A stretch of 34,775 bases of DNA from Oscillospiraceae bacterium (GCA_020025575.1 JAHHRW010000018.1:1-34775), one strand, 5' to 3'. Counted from the first letter of the stretch, positions 16,280 through 25,377 are shown. The notes: generated by a model from the letters alone, not told the origin. Translations and numbers: made by a program.

Positions 16280-18526
16280 TCAGATATTACGGGTCCATTC
16301 CGTGATGAGCAGTCCCGGTATGGTCCATACCAATTCAAACAACAGCAGGTTGGAAGGCGTCAGCAGATTGCCGCCGCGCACCAATGACAGCGCCAGAACG
16401 ATGACCAAACCCAGAATGCCGCCAAAGATATGGACCAATGCACCGAGTTTTGTGGATGTGTAAACGGCACGGCCGCCGGTGATGGCAAAGGCAGAGCTTG
16501 CCAGATTCTCCTGAGTGGTCAGGGCACATGGAATGCTCTGGTCAATGTCCGGTCTCCATTGGGAGATCTCCTGCCGATCCTCAATGGAAGGAAAGGCGAA
16601 ATGCCGGGTGTTTACATTGAACTTGGCGCGGATAAAACTTTCAGACAGCAGGAAGTTGTCAGAGCTGAGCACTGGGGTTAGTCCCCGGTAGCCGGACAAA
16701 CTGCCAAGACCTGCGGTTACACCCTTCAGTTTGCTGAAGGCCAGTGCAAAGACTGCACAAAGCTCGCCGTCGATGGACATGTAGACGGCCTGATTGACTC
16801 TGGAGCCTTCAGGGGTTTCCACACCCATATCCTGCAGGAATGCGATGGTGCCAACCAAAACGCTTTCGTCGCAGACTTCACCGCCCAGACCGCCGCTTTC
16901 ATAGCTGCGGAAACTGGTCAGTTCGTAGTGACGGCCGTTCCGCTCATCCAGCAGCTGCTCGAACAGGGGCCCCAGACAGTTGCCTGCATGGGTAATCAGG
17001 GCGGTGGCATATGCAATGACCTGATCCGGTTCCCGATTGGTGTAAAACTTCACGCCGTTGATCTTAATACTTCCGCTGGGGAACAAATCTTCATCGGACA
17101 GCGGAACTGCAGCAGCACCGGCGGTGGCCTGAATGCCCTGCCAGCCACACAGAACGGCACCCAGCTTGTGGAGTCTGCGCTCCAAAATCGCCACGGGGCG
17201 GCTCTGGCTGATGAAGATGGTGGCTGGAGTCGCAGCCAGAATCCCAGCTGACCAGATCTGCAAAGCGGCAGAAATGCCCTGCGTCAGCCCTACCATTACG
17301 GCGATGGCACCGGATATCAGAAATGCCACCAGTGCATAGATGTTCAGCATATTTTCAGAGCCAGTGGTCTGCTGATAGGTGTCCATGAAGTCCTCCAGCT
17401 CGCCATTGGTGACATAGAAACCGGGACGCCCCTCAAAACAGTCTGGGGCTTTAGCAACCCGATTCAGATGCGTTGCCCTGCGCAGGGTGTCCATTTGCCC
17501 CATCTCCGTGTGACGGCGCTGGAGCTCTGCCCAAAGGGACATGGTAGATTCCAGACAGAAAGCGGCGCAGAAGGGAACTCTGATCTCTTTCAGACAAAAA
17601 TAACCGTCGGCAATGCACACCAAAAATGTTGCAAGCAGCAGCGTATCCAGTGTAAATTTTCCCTTAATCAGGGAAAGAAATCCATCTACCAGCCGGCCGG
17701 ATGCCAAAAGTGCACTGAACAGCATGGCAAACAGCTCGCCAAAGACCAGCAGGCGCATACGGTTGGGCTGAACAAGATCGAATTGATACATGGCAATGGA
17801 GGCAACACCCAGTACCACCACCAATATACTTAGGAAAATGGAAATCTGCAGCTTTCCCAATCCGGCTTCGGCCAGGGCATAGTATCGACGCTCCGGGCCT
17901 GCCACAAGCTTACGCTTGAGGGATGACCGCTGGGATCTGGGCCGGAAGACAATGGGCTCCGGCGGCGTATATTCCCCAATGGGCTGCTCATACTCCGGTT
18001 CCCATCCGGCGCTGAATGGCTCAGCACCCTCCGGAATGGGGGATGCATGCACTTCGTCCGGCGCTTCTTGCACAGGCTCTTCCTGAGAGATCGGTGCAAA
18101 GCAGAGGGTTTCGCTATGCATAGATTCGGCGGCTTGTGCTGCGCCAGCGACGATCTTTTCGGTATCCAGACGGATGGTATCCGCCTCAAAGAAAGCGTTT
18201 GTTTCGTCATCGTGGACATCCGCCTGTGCAGCAGGATTCAGCCCAAAGGAGAGTGTGTCAAATGACAACGATTCTTCCTCTGTATTGACAAAATCAACCC
18301 GGTCTAATTCCTGAAATTCTGTTTCGGCTGCAACGGGCTCATTCGGAACCGGGTCGGCAGCATCAACGGCTGACGACTCATCCGGAACAGATTCTTCCGG
18401 GGAAACGGAATCCAAAGAAACCAGTTCTTCCGGGACGGGGCCTTCCTGTGAATCAGAATCGTGAGAACCAAACTCTTTTAAAATATCTTCCAGAGTGAAC
18501 TCCAATGCCTGATCTTTATCGTCCAT
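16280..18526 (-). CDS. P-type-ATPase-like membrane protein lacking catalytic residues
   Basis: The 748 residues start with a long acidic, Pro/Ser/Glu-rich region (about 1-200, opening with LEFTLEDILKEF), followed by a basic stretch and membrane helices near 226-247, 258-275, 294-311, 396-413, 420-438, 694-716 and 724-741. The helix order and the cytosolic part at 440-690 follow a P1-type ATPase. However, the ion motif CPC is replaced by ATPA (432-435), the phosphorylation motif DKTGT by PLSDEDLF (475-482), TGD by SSD (621-623), and GDGxND and the TGES actuator domain are absent. It therefore cannot be a normal pump and looks like a pseudoenzyme. ATG 18526 has AAGGAG upstream. It lies 15 bases after rlmB and is probably co-transcribed with it. 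The similarity is my own reading of spaced motifs. Confidence 0.75.
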   Translation of the reverse strand: MDDKDQALEFTLEDILKEFGSHDSDSQEGPVPEELVSLDSVSPEESVPDESSAVDAADPVPNEPVAAETEFQELDRVDFVNTEEESLSFDTLSFGLNPAAQADVHDDETNAFFEADTIRLDTEKIVAGAAQAAESMHSETLCFAPISQEEPVQEAPDEVHASPIPEGAEPFSAGWEPEYEQPIGEYTPPEPIVFRPRSQRSSLKRKLVAGPERRYYALAEAGLGKLQISIFLSILVVVLGVASIAMYQFDLVQPNRMRLLVFGELFAMLFSALLASGRLVDGFLSLIKGKFTLDTLLLATFLVCIADGYFCLKEIRVPFCAAFCLESTMSLWAELQRRHTEMGQMDTLRRATHLNRVAKAPDCFEGRPGFYVTNGELEDFMDTYQQTTGSENMLNIYALVAFLISGAIAVMVGLTQGISAALQIWSAGILAATPATIFISQSRPVAILERRLHKLGAVLCGWQGIQATAGAAAVPLSDEDLFPSGSIKINGVKFYTNREPDQVIAYATALITHAGNCLGPLFEQLLDERNGRHYELTSFRSYESGGLGGEVCDESVLVGTIAFLQDMGVETPEGSRVNQAVYMSIDGELCAVFALAFSKLKGVTAGLGSLSGYRGLTPVLSSDNFLLSESFIRAKFNVNTRHFAFPSIEDRQEISQWRPDIDQSIPCALTTQENLASSAFAITGGRAVYTSTKLGALVHIFGGILGLVIVLALSLVRGGNLLTPSNLLLFELVWTIPGLLITEWTRNI

Positions 18527-18541
18527 GGAAATTCACACTCC

Positions 18542-19381
18542 TTAACCAAGACGCTGGCGAACTGCTTCATACAACAGAATGGATGCGGCGGCAGATGCGT
18601 TCAGCGAGGAAATCTGGCCGGACATGGGGATGTTGACCATCACATCGCACAGATCCCGAACCAGACGGCTGATGCCATCGCCTTCGTTGCCAATGACAAT
18701 GGCGGTGGAGCCGGTGAGGTCAGCCTGATACATGGGCACAGAACCCTCAGCTGCGGTGCCGAAGACCCAAACGCCCTTTTCCTTCAGCTCTCGAATGGTG
18801 GAGGCAATGTTTGTGACACGGGCCACCTTCATGTATTCCACAGCACCGGCAGATGCCTTGGCTACAGTTGCGGTGAGACCCACGCTGCGGCGCTTGGGGA
18901 TGATGACACCATGGGCACCGGCACATTCTGCGGTACGCATGATGGCACCCAGATTGTGGGGGTCGGAAAGCTCATCGCAAATCACGATCAGCGGAGCCTG
19001 TCCACGGTCGGCAGCCACCTGCAGGATGTCATCCACAGTGGCATATTCATGGGCAGCAGCCTGCGCAATGATGCCCTGATGGGCACGGGTGGTGCTCATC
19101 ATATCAAGCTTGCGGCGGTCAACAGGAACCACAACGGCGCCTGCTTCCTTGGCCTGGGCGGCCAGACGCTGCAGACCCTTGTCGGTGTCACCGTCGGCAA
19201 TGAATACCTTATCAATGGTGCGGCCGGCCTTCAGAGCCTCGGTCAGCGCATTTCGGCCCTCCAGACGGCACTCGTCCTCTTCTTCTGCGGGCACAGGGGC
19301 AGACTGCTGGCGATCACGGCGGAAATCAGAACGGCGATCGTTTCGGTTATAGTTACCCCGGCGGGGATTGTTTTCTCTCAT
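18542..19381 (-). CDS. rlmB: 23S rRNA 2'-O-methyltransferase RlmB (TrmH/SpoU family)
   Basis: RlmB methylates the ribose of G2251 in 23S rRNA. The 279 residues comprise a 35-residue Arg/Asn/Asp-rich tail that is unusual in length, an L30e-like substrate domain (about 37-110, LEGRNALTEALKAG), and the SPOUT catalytic domain with motif 1 DPHNLGAIMRTAECAG, motif 2 VIGNEGDGISRLV and motif 3 SLNASAAASILLYE. The trefoil-knot cofactor site is intact. AGGAG lies 10-15 bases before the ATG. The pseudo-ATPase gene follows within 15 bases. A YacL or MrnC neighbour, common beside rlmB, is not seen. Confidence 0.93.
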   Translation of the reverse strand: MRENNPRRGNYNRNDRRSDFRRDRQQSAPVPAEEEDECRLEGRNALTEALKAGRTIDKVFIADGDTDKGLQRLAAQAKEAGAVVVPVDRRKLDMMSTTRAHQGIIAQAAAHEYATVDDILQVAADRGQAPLIVICDELSDPHNLGAIMRTAECAGAHGVIIPKRRSVGLTATVAKASAGAVEYMKVARVTNIASTIRELKEKGVWVFGTAAEGSVPMYQADLTGSTAIVIGNEGDGISRLVRDLCDVMVNIPMSGQISSLNASAAASILLYEAVRQRLG

Positions 19382-19417
19382 AATTTCTCATCTCCTGAGT
19401 TTCGGATATACAGTTTC

Positions 19418-19446
19418 ATTATAGCAGAAACTCCCCATTCCGACAA
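19418..19446 (-). promoter_or_regulatory. Promoter of rlmB
   Basis: On the minus strand TTGTCG (19441-19446) and a perfect TATAAT (19418-19423) are 17 bases apart. Confidence 0.65.
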
Positions 19447-19513
19447 CCATCAATTTTTACTGTATCATTCTGGGAAGTTTACAGATTGTTTACCGTAAGA
19501 AAGGGAAACTTCA

Positions 19514-19542
19514 TTGCACAGTTTGCTATTTTATGATATGAT
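19514..19542 (+). promoter_or_regulatory. Promoter of ftsH
   Basis: TTGCAC (19514-19519) and TATGAT (19537-19542) are 17 bases apart, giving a leader of about 65 bases before ftsH. No CIRCE copy is present here. Confidence 0.6.
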
Positions 19543-19614
19543 GCATAACATACAATATACAAAAACTGTGGGTATCACAGATATTTGCAAAATCCGCAAA
19601 GGGTGGTAATGATT

Positions 19615-21591
19615 ATGAATCCCAATGAAAATAATCGTCCCCAGAATGGGAACGACAAGCGACCCAAAACCAGTGTGTGGGTGGCTCTGGCGATTGCCAT
19701 TGCAGTGGTGCTGATTTTTGGCACTGTCTTCAATGCGGTCAACGAAAGCAAGTACACCAAAACCACATATTCCGACTTTGTCAAGGCCATGGAAAACGAT
19801 AACCTCAGCGAGGTTGAATTTCAGCCAGACCGCATTATCTACATGACCAAGGAAGAGGCGGCAAAGCCTGCCTCTGATCAGAAAGCCTTCTTTACGGGAT
19901 TGCCCTCCGGCGGCGACACCATGGCAATGGCCAGAGAGCTGTATCAAGAAGGTGTTGTCGTTAACCAACTGATCGTTGAGGATAACTCCGGCATCATGCT
20001 GGTGCTGTACTATGCCGGTATGCTGCTGCTGTCGTTCTTCATGATCCGCATGATTATGAAACGCATGGGCAGCATGGATAACGGCATGGGTCAGAGCAAG
20101 GCCAAGGTCTACATGGAAAAGCAGACCGGCGTGACTTTTGCCGATGTGGCAGGTCAGGATGAGGCCAAGGAGTCCCTGGAGGAAATCATCGATTTTCTTC
20201 ATAACCCCAAGAAGTACACCGATATCGGTGCGAAACTTCCCAAGGGTGCGCTGCTGGTGGGTTCCCCCGGTACCGGTAAAACCCTGATTGCCAAGGCAGT
20301 TGCGGGCGAAGCGAATGTGCCGTTTTTCTCCATCTCCGGCTCTGATTTTGAAGAGATGTTCGTGGGTGTCGGCGCAAGCCGTGTCCGGGACTTGTTCCGT
20401 CAGGCCACCAAAGTTGCCCCGTGTATCGTGTTCATCGACGAAATCGATGCCGTGGGCAGAACCAGAGATACCCGCATGGGCGGCAATGACCAGACCCTGA
20501 ACCAGCTGCTCAGCGAAATCGACGGTTTTGATTCCTCCAAGGGGGTTGTTATTCTGGCGGCAACCAACCGTCCGGAGGTTCTGGATAAGGCACTGCTGCG
20601 TGCCGGTCGTTTTGACCGCAGAATCATTGTAGACCGCCCCAACCTGCAGGGCAGACTGGATACGCTGAAGGTCCACACCAGAAAGATTCGTCTGGCTGAA
20701 GATGTTGACCTTTCCAAGCTAGCCCAGGCGACTGCCGGTGCAGTTGGTGCAGACCTTGCAAATCTAGTCAATGAGGCTGCGCTGCGTGCTGTCCGTAAGG
20801 GCCGTCAGGCGGTCAATCAGGAAGACCTGCTGGTTTCCTTTGAAACGGTCATTGCAGGTACGGAGAAGAAGAATACCGTGCTGACCGACACGGAAAAGCG
20901 TATGGTTGCCTACCATGAGGTGGGACATGCGCTGGTGGCAGCCCTGGAGAAACATGCCCAGCCTGTATCGAAAATCACCATCGTTCCCCATACCTCCGGC
21001 GCACTGGGCTACACCATGCAGATGCCGGAGGAGGAAAAGTACCTGTCCACCATGGAAGAACTGCGCACAGAGCTGCGCACCCTGTTGGGTGGCAGAGCCG
21101 CAGAACAGGTGGTGTTCGGTGCTAAGACCACCGGGGCATCCAACGATATCCAGCGTGCCACGGCTCTGGCCCGGAATATGGTGGCCGTCTATGGCATGAG
21201 TGAAGAATTGGGACTGATGGCCCCTGCCAATGTGAACCAGCAGTATCTGGACTCTCAGGCATATCTGGACTGCTCTCAGGAAACATCTGCTAAGGTGGAT
21301 GCGGCGGTTCAGAAACTGCTGAACCAGAGCCATCAAGAGGCAATTGCGTGCCTGAAGGAACACCGGAATCTGCTGGATGAGATTTCTGAGTACCTGCTGG
21401 CCAAGGAAACCATCACCGGTGACGAGCTGATGGCATTCATCAATGGAGAAGACAAGCCGGTTACCGGGGAACAGGCATCTGAACCGGTTGAACAGACCGC
21501 AGAAGTTGTGCAGACCGTGGAAACGGCAGAGGAAACCACAGAGAAAGCAGAACCTGTGGAAGAAAAAGCCCAAGAGCCTAGCGAAGAATAA
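19615..21591 (+). CDS. ftsH: ATP-dependent zinc metalloprotease FtsH
   Basis: FtsH is a membrane-anchored AAA+ protease that degrades damaged membrane proteins and regulators. From ATG 19615 (658 residues) it has an N-terminal helix (about 20-40), an extracytoplasmic domain, a second helix (about 130-150), and the AAA core. The core contains Walker A GSPGTGKT (216-223, normally GPPGTGKT), Walker B IVFIDEIDAVG, and the SRH ATNRPEVLDKALLRAGRFDRR. The protease motif is HEVGH (434-438, normally HEAGH), and the third zinc ligand region TTGASNDIQRA is intact. A Glu-rich tail (about 620-658) ends the protein. The ATG at 19615 is preferred because the AAAGGGTGG site lies 8 bases upstream; the open frame extends to a TTG at 19585. 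Confidence 0.95.
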   Translation: MNPNENNRPQNGNDKRPKTSVWVALAIAIAVVLIFGTVFNAVNESKYTKTTYSDFVKAMENDNLSEVEFQPDRIIYMTKEEAAKPASDQKAFFTGLPSGGDTMAMARELYQEGVVVNQLIVEDNSGIMLVLYYAGMLLLSFFMIRMIMKRMGSMDNGMGQSKAKVYMEKQTGVTFADVAGQDEAKESLEEIIDFLHNPKKYTDIGAKLPKGALLVGSPGTGKTLIAKAVAGEANVPFFSISGSDFEEMFVGVGASRVRDLFRQATKVAPCIVFIDEIDAVGRTRDTRMGGNDQTLNQLLSEIDGFDSSKGVVILAATNRPEVLDKALLRAGRFDRRIIVDRPNLQGRLDTLKVHTRKIRLAEDVDLSKLAQATAGAVGADLANLVNEAALRAVRKGRQAVNQEDLLVSFETVIAGTEKKNTVLTDTEKRMVAYHEVGHALVAALEKHAQPVSKITIVPHTSGALGYTMQMPEEEKYLSTMEELRTELRTLLGGRAAEQVVFGAKTTGASNDIQRATALARNMVAVYGMSEELGLMAPANVNQQYLDSQAYLDCSQETSAKVDAAVQKLLNQSHQEAIACLKEHRNLLDEISEYLLAKETITGDELMAFINGEDKPVTGEQASEPVEQTAEVVQTVETAEETTEKAEPVEEKAQEPSEE

Positions 21592-21592
21592 G

Positions 21593-21631
21593 AAAATCCC
21601 GGGTATCGAATGTTCGATACCCGGGATATTT
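21593..21631. terminator. Bidirectional terminator between ftsH and clpB
   Basis: A 15-base stem (21596-21610 with 21613-21627) has A bases to the left and T bases to the right, so both converging genes can end here. Confidence 0.9.
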
Positions 21632-24222
21632 TATCGGATGATGATTTGGTCGTTGTCAACATCCACGGTCAGCTCCTGACCGGTGGTGATGGTTCCTGCC
21701 AGAATCATCTTACTCAGGACGGTTTCCACCGTGTGCTGCACGAATCTGCGCAGGGGACGGGCGCCATAGTTGGGGTCATAACCCTTTTCTACAATGAAGT
21801 CCTTAGCTGCTTGGGTCAAATGGCAGTGCAGCTGCTGATCGGCAAGCCGCTGGTTCAAGTGATCGATCTGCAGATCGATGATGGAGTAGATATTTTCCTT
21901 GGTCAGGGGCTTGTAGAACACGATTTCATCCAGTCGGTTCAAAAATTCGGGACGGAAGGAGCGGCGCAAAAGCTGCTGCACCTGCTGCTTGGCCTCTGGT
22001 TTGATGGTTCCGTTTGCATCAATGCCGTCCAGCAGATATTCACTGCCCAGATTGGAGGTCAGGATGATGATGGTGTTCTTAAAGTCCACGGTTCTGCCCT
22101 GAGAATCGGTGATTCTGCCATCGTCCAGAACCTGCAGAAGGATGTTGAACACATCCGGGTGGGCTTTTTCCACTTCGTCAAACAGAATGACACTGTATGG
22201 CTTACGGCGAACGGCCTCCGTCAGCTGACCGCCTTCTTCGTATCCCACATATCCGGGAGGCGCTCCAATCAGACGGGAAACGGCAAATTTCTCCATATAT
22301 TCGGACATATCGATCCGAACCATATTCTGCTCATCATCAAATAGGGCCTGAGCCAAAGTCTTGGCAAGTTCGGTTTTGCCAACACCCGTGGGGCCTAAGA
22401 ACAAGAACGAACCGATGGGACGGTTGGGGTCGGCGATGCCGGCACGGCTGCGCTGAATGGCTTCGGTGACGGCGGTAACAGCCTCTTCCTGACCCACCAC
22501 CCGCTTGTGTAGGGTTTCGTCCAGAGTCAGCAGCTTTTCCCGTTCGCCCTGTACCAGTCTGGATACGGGGATTCCCGTCCAGCGCTCCACGATTCGGGCG
22601 ATTTCCTCGTCGGTGACACGGTCTCGCAGGATGTTGGATTCCTTTGCGGTGGAGGCCTTCTGTTCCTCGGCCTGCAGCTGCCGCTGAAGTTCCGGCAGAC
22701 GGCCGTATTTCAGTTCTGCGGCTTTTTCCAGATCGTAATTCTGCTCGGCAGTTTCGATTTGGCGGTTCAGATCTTCCAACTGCTCGCGCATCTGCTGCAC
22801 GTGCTCGATGGCATTCTTCTCATTTTCCCATTGGGCCTTCATTGCGTTGAAGTTTTCCCGCTGTTCAGCCAATTCCTTTTGCAGCTGGGCAAGACGGGAT
22901 TGACTCAGTTCGTCATCTTCTTTCTTGAGTGCAGCTTCTTCGATTTCCAGCTGAATGATGTGACGGGATACCTGATCCAGCTCTGCAGGCATGGAGTCCA
23001 TTTCCGTGCGAATCTGGGCGCAGGCCTCGTCCACCAGATCGATGGCCTTGTCCGGCAGGAATCGATCGGTGATATAGCGGTCAGACAGGGTAGCGGCAGC
23101 AATAATGGCAGAGTCTGCAATTTTTACACCGTGGAATACTTCGTAACGCTCTTTGAGGCCACGCAGAATGGAAATGGTATCTTCTACAGTGGGCTCATCC
23201 ACTGGCACGCTCTGGAATCGACGCTCCAGGGCGGCATCTTTTTCGATATACTGCCGGTATTCATCCAGCGTGGTTGCACCGATGCAGTGCAGCTCGCCAC
23301 GGGCAAGCATGGGTTTGAGCAGGTTGCCTGCGTCCATGGCACCGTCGGTCTTGCCGGCGCCTACAATGGTGTGCAGCTCATCGATGAACAGAATGATCTG
23401 CCCTTGGGAGTCCTTTACTTCATTGAGGACTGCTTTCAGACGCTCTTCAAATTCACCGCGGTATTTTGCACCGGCAATCAAGGCGCCCATATCAAGGGAG
23501 AAGATGGTCTTGTCCTGCAAAGTCTTTGGAACATCTTTTTTTACGATACGCTGGGCAAGACCCTCTGCAATGGCGGTCTTACCAACGCCGGGCTCGCCAA
23601 TGAGCACGGGATTGTTCTTTGTCTTGCGGGAGAGAATCCGAATCACATTGCGGATTTCTTCGTCTCTGCCGATGACTGGGTCCATCTTTTGCTCTCTGGC
23701 TCGCTTGACCAGATCCGTGCCGTATTTCTCCAGTGCCTCATAAGTGCCTTCGGGATTATCGGTGGTCACACGCTGATTGCCGCGGACACTTTGCAAAGCC
23801 GTCAGGACATTTTCTTTGGAAATGCGATACATGTCAAATAGGGATTTCACAGGGCCGGCGGCAGTATCCAGAAGACCCAGCAGCAGGTGCTCTACGGATA
23901 CATATTCGTCTTTCATGGCCTTGGCCTGGGCCTCGGCAGCGGTGAAACAGCTATCCATATCGGCACTGATATAGAAACGGTCTGCCTCACGGGAGCCGGT
24001 GACACTGGGGAGCTTTTGCAGCTGTGCATTGGCGGCTGCCTCCAGACTTTCCACGGTCACATCCATCTTTCGCAGCAGCTGGGGGGTCAGGCCGCCATCC
24101 TGCCGCAGCAGGGCGCACAGCAGATGGATTTGCTCCAGCTGTTGGTTGTGGTTGTCTCTGGCGATGGTTTGTGCCAGCTGAACAGCCTCCAGAGATTTCT
24201 GGGTATAGGTGTTAAAGTTCAT
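21631..24222 (-). CDS. clpB: ATP-dependent disaggregase ClpB
   Basis: ClpB is a hexameric AAA+ machine that, with DnaK, pulls proteins out of aggregates. The 863 residues have the N-terminal repeat domain (1-145), NBD1 with Walker A GEPGVGKT (209-216) and Walker B ILFIDELHT, the coiled-coil M domain (about 400-520, ELEIEEAALKKEDDELSQ onward), and NBD2 with Walker A GPTGVGKT (610-617) and VILFDEVEKAHPDV. The usual D2-small domain closes the protein. ATG 24222 is chosen because AAAGGAG lies 7 bases upstream. A perfect CIRCE operator precedes it, so HrcA should repress it under non-stress conditions. The gene stands alone. Confidence 0.97.
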   Translation of the reverse strand: MNFNTYTQKSLEAVQLAQTIARDNHNQQLEQIHLLCALLRQDGGLTPQLLRKMDVTVESLEAAANAQLQKLPSVTGSREADRFYISADMDSCFTAAEAQAKAMKDEYVSVEHLLLGLLDTAAGPVKSLFDMYRISKENVLTALQSVRGNQRVTTDNPEGTYEALEKYGTDLVKRAREQKMDPVIGRDEEIRNVIRILSRKTKNNPVLIGEPGVGKTAIAEGLAQRIVKKDVPKTLQDKTIFSLDMGALIAGAKYRGEFEERLKAVLNEVKDSQGQIILFIDELHTIVGAGKTDGAMDAGNLLKPMLARGELHCIGATTLDEYRQYIEKDAALERRFQSVPVDEPTVEDTISILRGLKERYEVFHGVKIADSAIIAAATLSDRYITDRFLPDKAIDLVDEACAQIRTEMDSMPAELDQVSRHIIQLEIEEAALKKEDDELSQSRLAQLQKELAEQRENFNAMKAQWENEKNAIEHVQQMREQLEDLNRQIETAEQNYDLEKAAELKYGRLPELQRQLQAEEQKASTAKESNILRDRVTDEEIARIVERWTGIPVSRLVQGEREKLLTLDETLHKRVVGQEEAVTAVTEAIQRSRAGIADPNRPIGSFLFLGPTGVGKTELAKTLAQALFDDEQNMVRIDMSEYMEKFAVSRLIGAPPGYVGYEEGGQLTEAVRRKPYSVILFDEVEKAHPDVFNILLQVLDDGRITDSQGRTVDFKNTIIILTSNLGSEYLLDGIDANGTIKPEAKQQVQQLLRRSFRPEFLNRLDEIVFYKPLTKENIYSIIDLQIDHLNQRLADQQLHCHLTQAAKDFIVEKGYDPNYGARPLRRFVQHTVETVLSKMILAGTITTGQELTVDVDNDQIIIR

Positions 24223-24249
24223 AAACAAACTCCTTTCTTTGGAATGGTT

Positions 24250-24276
24250 TTAGCACTCTTTGCTTTAGAGTGCTAA
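24250..24276. promoter_or_regulatory. CIRCE operator (HrcA binding site) before clpB
   Basis: TTAGCACTC at 24250-24258, nine bases, then GAGTGCTAA at 24268-24276 match the CIRCE consensus exactly. It lies just downstream of the clpB -10 box, where HrcA binding blocks transcription. Confidence 0.97.
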
Positions 24277-24290
24277 TTCTCTTTGACTTC

Positions 24291-24318
24291 AATATACCTC
24301 TATTTTGAAAAAAGTCAA
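24291..24318 (-). promoter_or_regulatory. Promoter of clpB
   Basis: On the minus strand TTGACT (24313-24318) and TATATT (24291-24296) are 16 bases apart, immediately upstream of CIRCE. Confidence 0.7.
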
Positions 24319-24484
24319 GAGGCAGACCAATTGCTTGCTGAAAATTCACAGATCCGCCATATTTTCTAGTTTATGCAACTTCAAAGAATCTTAATATTTA
24401 TCCCCTTTTTTTATTAATAGAATTGTTTTACTATTAAGACAAGCAATTAGCTTTTTCATTTTCCTACCTCTTTTCTTAAGAAAA
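24319..24484. other. A+T-rich gene-free spacer between clpB and mscS
   Basis: No gene is seen. A nine-base inverted repeat AATTGCTTG (24329-24337) and CAAGCAATT (24440-24448) bounds about 100 bases, and a smaller one, TTAATAG-N10-CTATTAA (24414-24437), lies inside. Confidence 0.4.
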
Positions 24485-24515
24485 TCCCGGAGCCGACTGG
24501 TCATCGGCTCCGGGA
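24485..24515 (-). terminator. Terminator of mscS
   Basis: A perfect 12-base GC-rich stem (24485-24496 with 24504-24515) with a seven-base loop is followed on the minus strand by TTTT. It lies just after the mscS stop codon. Confidence 0.88.
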
Positions 24516-24523
24516 CTTTTTTC

Positions 24524-25318
24524 TTACTTTTCCATATGCACATTCAGGTGCGGATAAGTAAATTCAATATGATCCGTTTCAAATTCCTTGCTGATATTTT
24601 CGTTGATGGTGTAGAAAGAGGGCCAGTAGTCGGAAGAAGATGTCCAGACTTGCAGGACGTATTCAATGGCGTGATCTCCATAGTTTTTTACACCGGCAAA
24701 GGGCTCGGGGGTGAACAGGGTGGTGGGGATATTGGCTGCTCGCAGCAAGGCAGCTTTCACAACGGGGATGGGGGCATCATAGCTGGCGCCAACGGTGATA
24801 TCAATTCTGCGGGTACCAGAGCTTGAGTAGTTCACGATCTGGGATGCCACCACGGCAGAATTGGGGATGGAAATGGTCTTGTTATCTGCAGTAGACAGCT
24901 GGGTGTAGGTGACATCAATGGACTGGACGGTACCGCCCTGACCTGCGATTTCCACATAGTCACCGGATTTGAAGGGGTGTGTGGACAGCAGGGTAAAGCC
25001 GCCGATGACATTGGTCAGTGCATTCTGGAAGGACAGGGAAATGGCAAGAGACGCCACACTGGCAAGGGCAACGATGCCGGTGACCTTGATGCCTGCCTGC
25101 TCGGCAACGATCATGCCCAGAATGATATACAGCGTGACGCGCAGCAGAGATTTAATCAGGCTGGTGGCGGCCCGCTCCAGCCGGGACTTTTCCAGAGAGC
25201 GGTCTGCCAGCTTTAGAATGAGCCGGATCACCAGCATGCCAACCACAAAAATCACCGCAACGGGGATCAGACTTTTTGCATAATCAATCATTTTTTCAAT
25301 CTGCTCAGGACTTATCAT
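24524..25318 (-). CDS. Small-conductance mechanosensitive channel (MscS family)
   Basis: This is a 264-residue channel that releases solutes on hypo-osmotic shock. Three N-terminal helices are seen (about 13-35, 55-78, 80-105), the third being the Gly/Ala-rich pore helix (GIVALASVASLAISLSF). The beta domain follows with PFKSGDYVEIAGQGGTVQSI, PNSAVVASQIVNYS and a C-terminal alpha/beta domain ending FPHLNVHM-like (TYPHLNVHMEK). The length fits E. coli MscS (286). AAAGGAG lies about 7 bases upstream of the ATG. It is a single-gene unit with its own promoter and terminator. Confidence 0.93.
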   Translation of the reverse strand: MISPEQIEKMIDYAKSLIPVAVIFVVGMLVIRLILKLADRSLEKSRLERAATSLIKSLLRVTLYIILGMIVAEQAGIKVTGIVALASVASLAISLSFQNALTNVIGGFTLLSTHPFKSGDYVEIAGQGGTVQSIDVTYTQLSTADNKTISIPNSAVVASQIVNYSSSGTRRIDITVGASYDAPIPVVKAALLRAANIPTTLFTPEPFAGVKNYGDHAIEYVLQVWTSSSDYWPSFYTINENISKEFETDHIEFTYPHLNVHMEK

Positions 25319-25348
25319 AATACCGCTCCTTTGTTATTCTTTTTCATT

Positions 25349-25377
25349 ATTATAAGGGAAATGGTATGGGTTTACAA
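25349..25377 (-). promoter_or_regulatory. Promoter of mscS
   Basis: On the minus strand TTGTAA (25372-25377) and TATAAT (25349-25354) are separated by 17 bases. Confidence 0.65.

Noticed and set aside
22759..23841. 360-codon plus-strand frame across clpB
   Set aside because: It is antisense to conserved ClpB domains and has no ribosome binding site.
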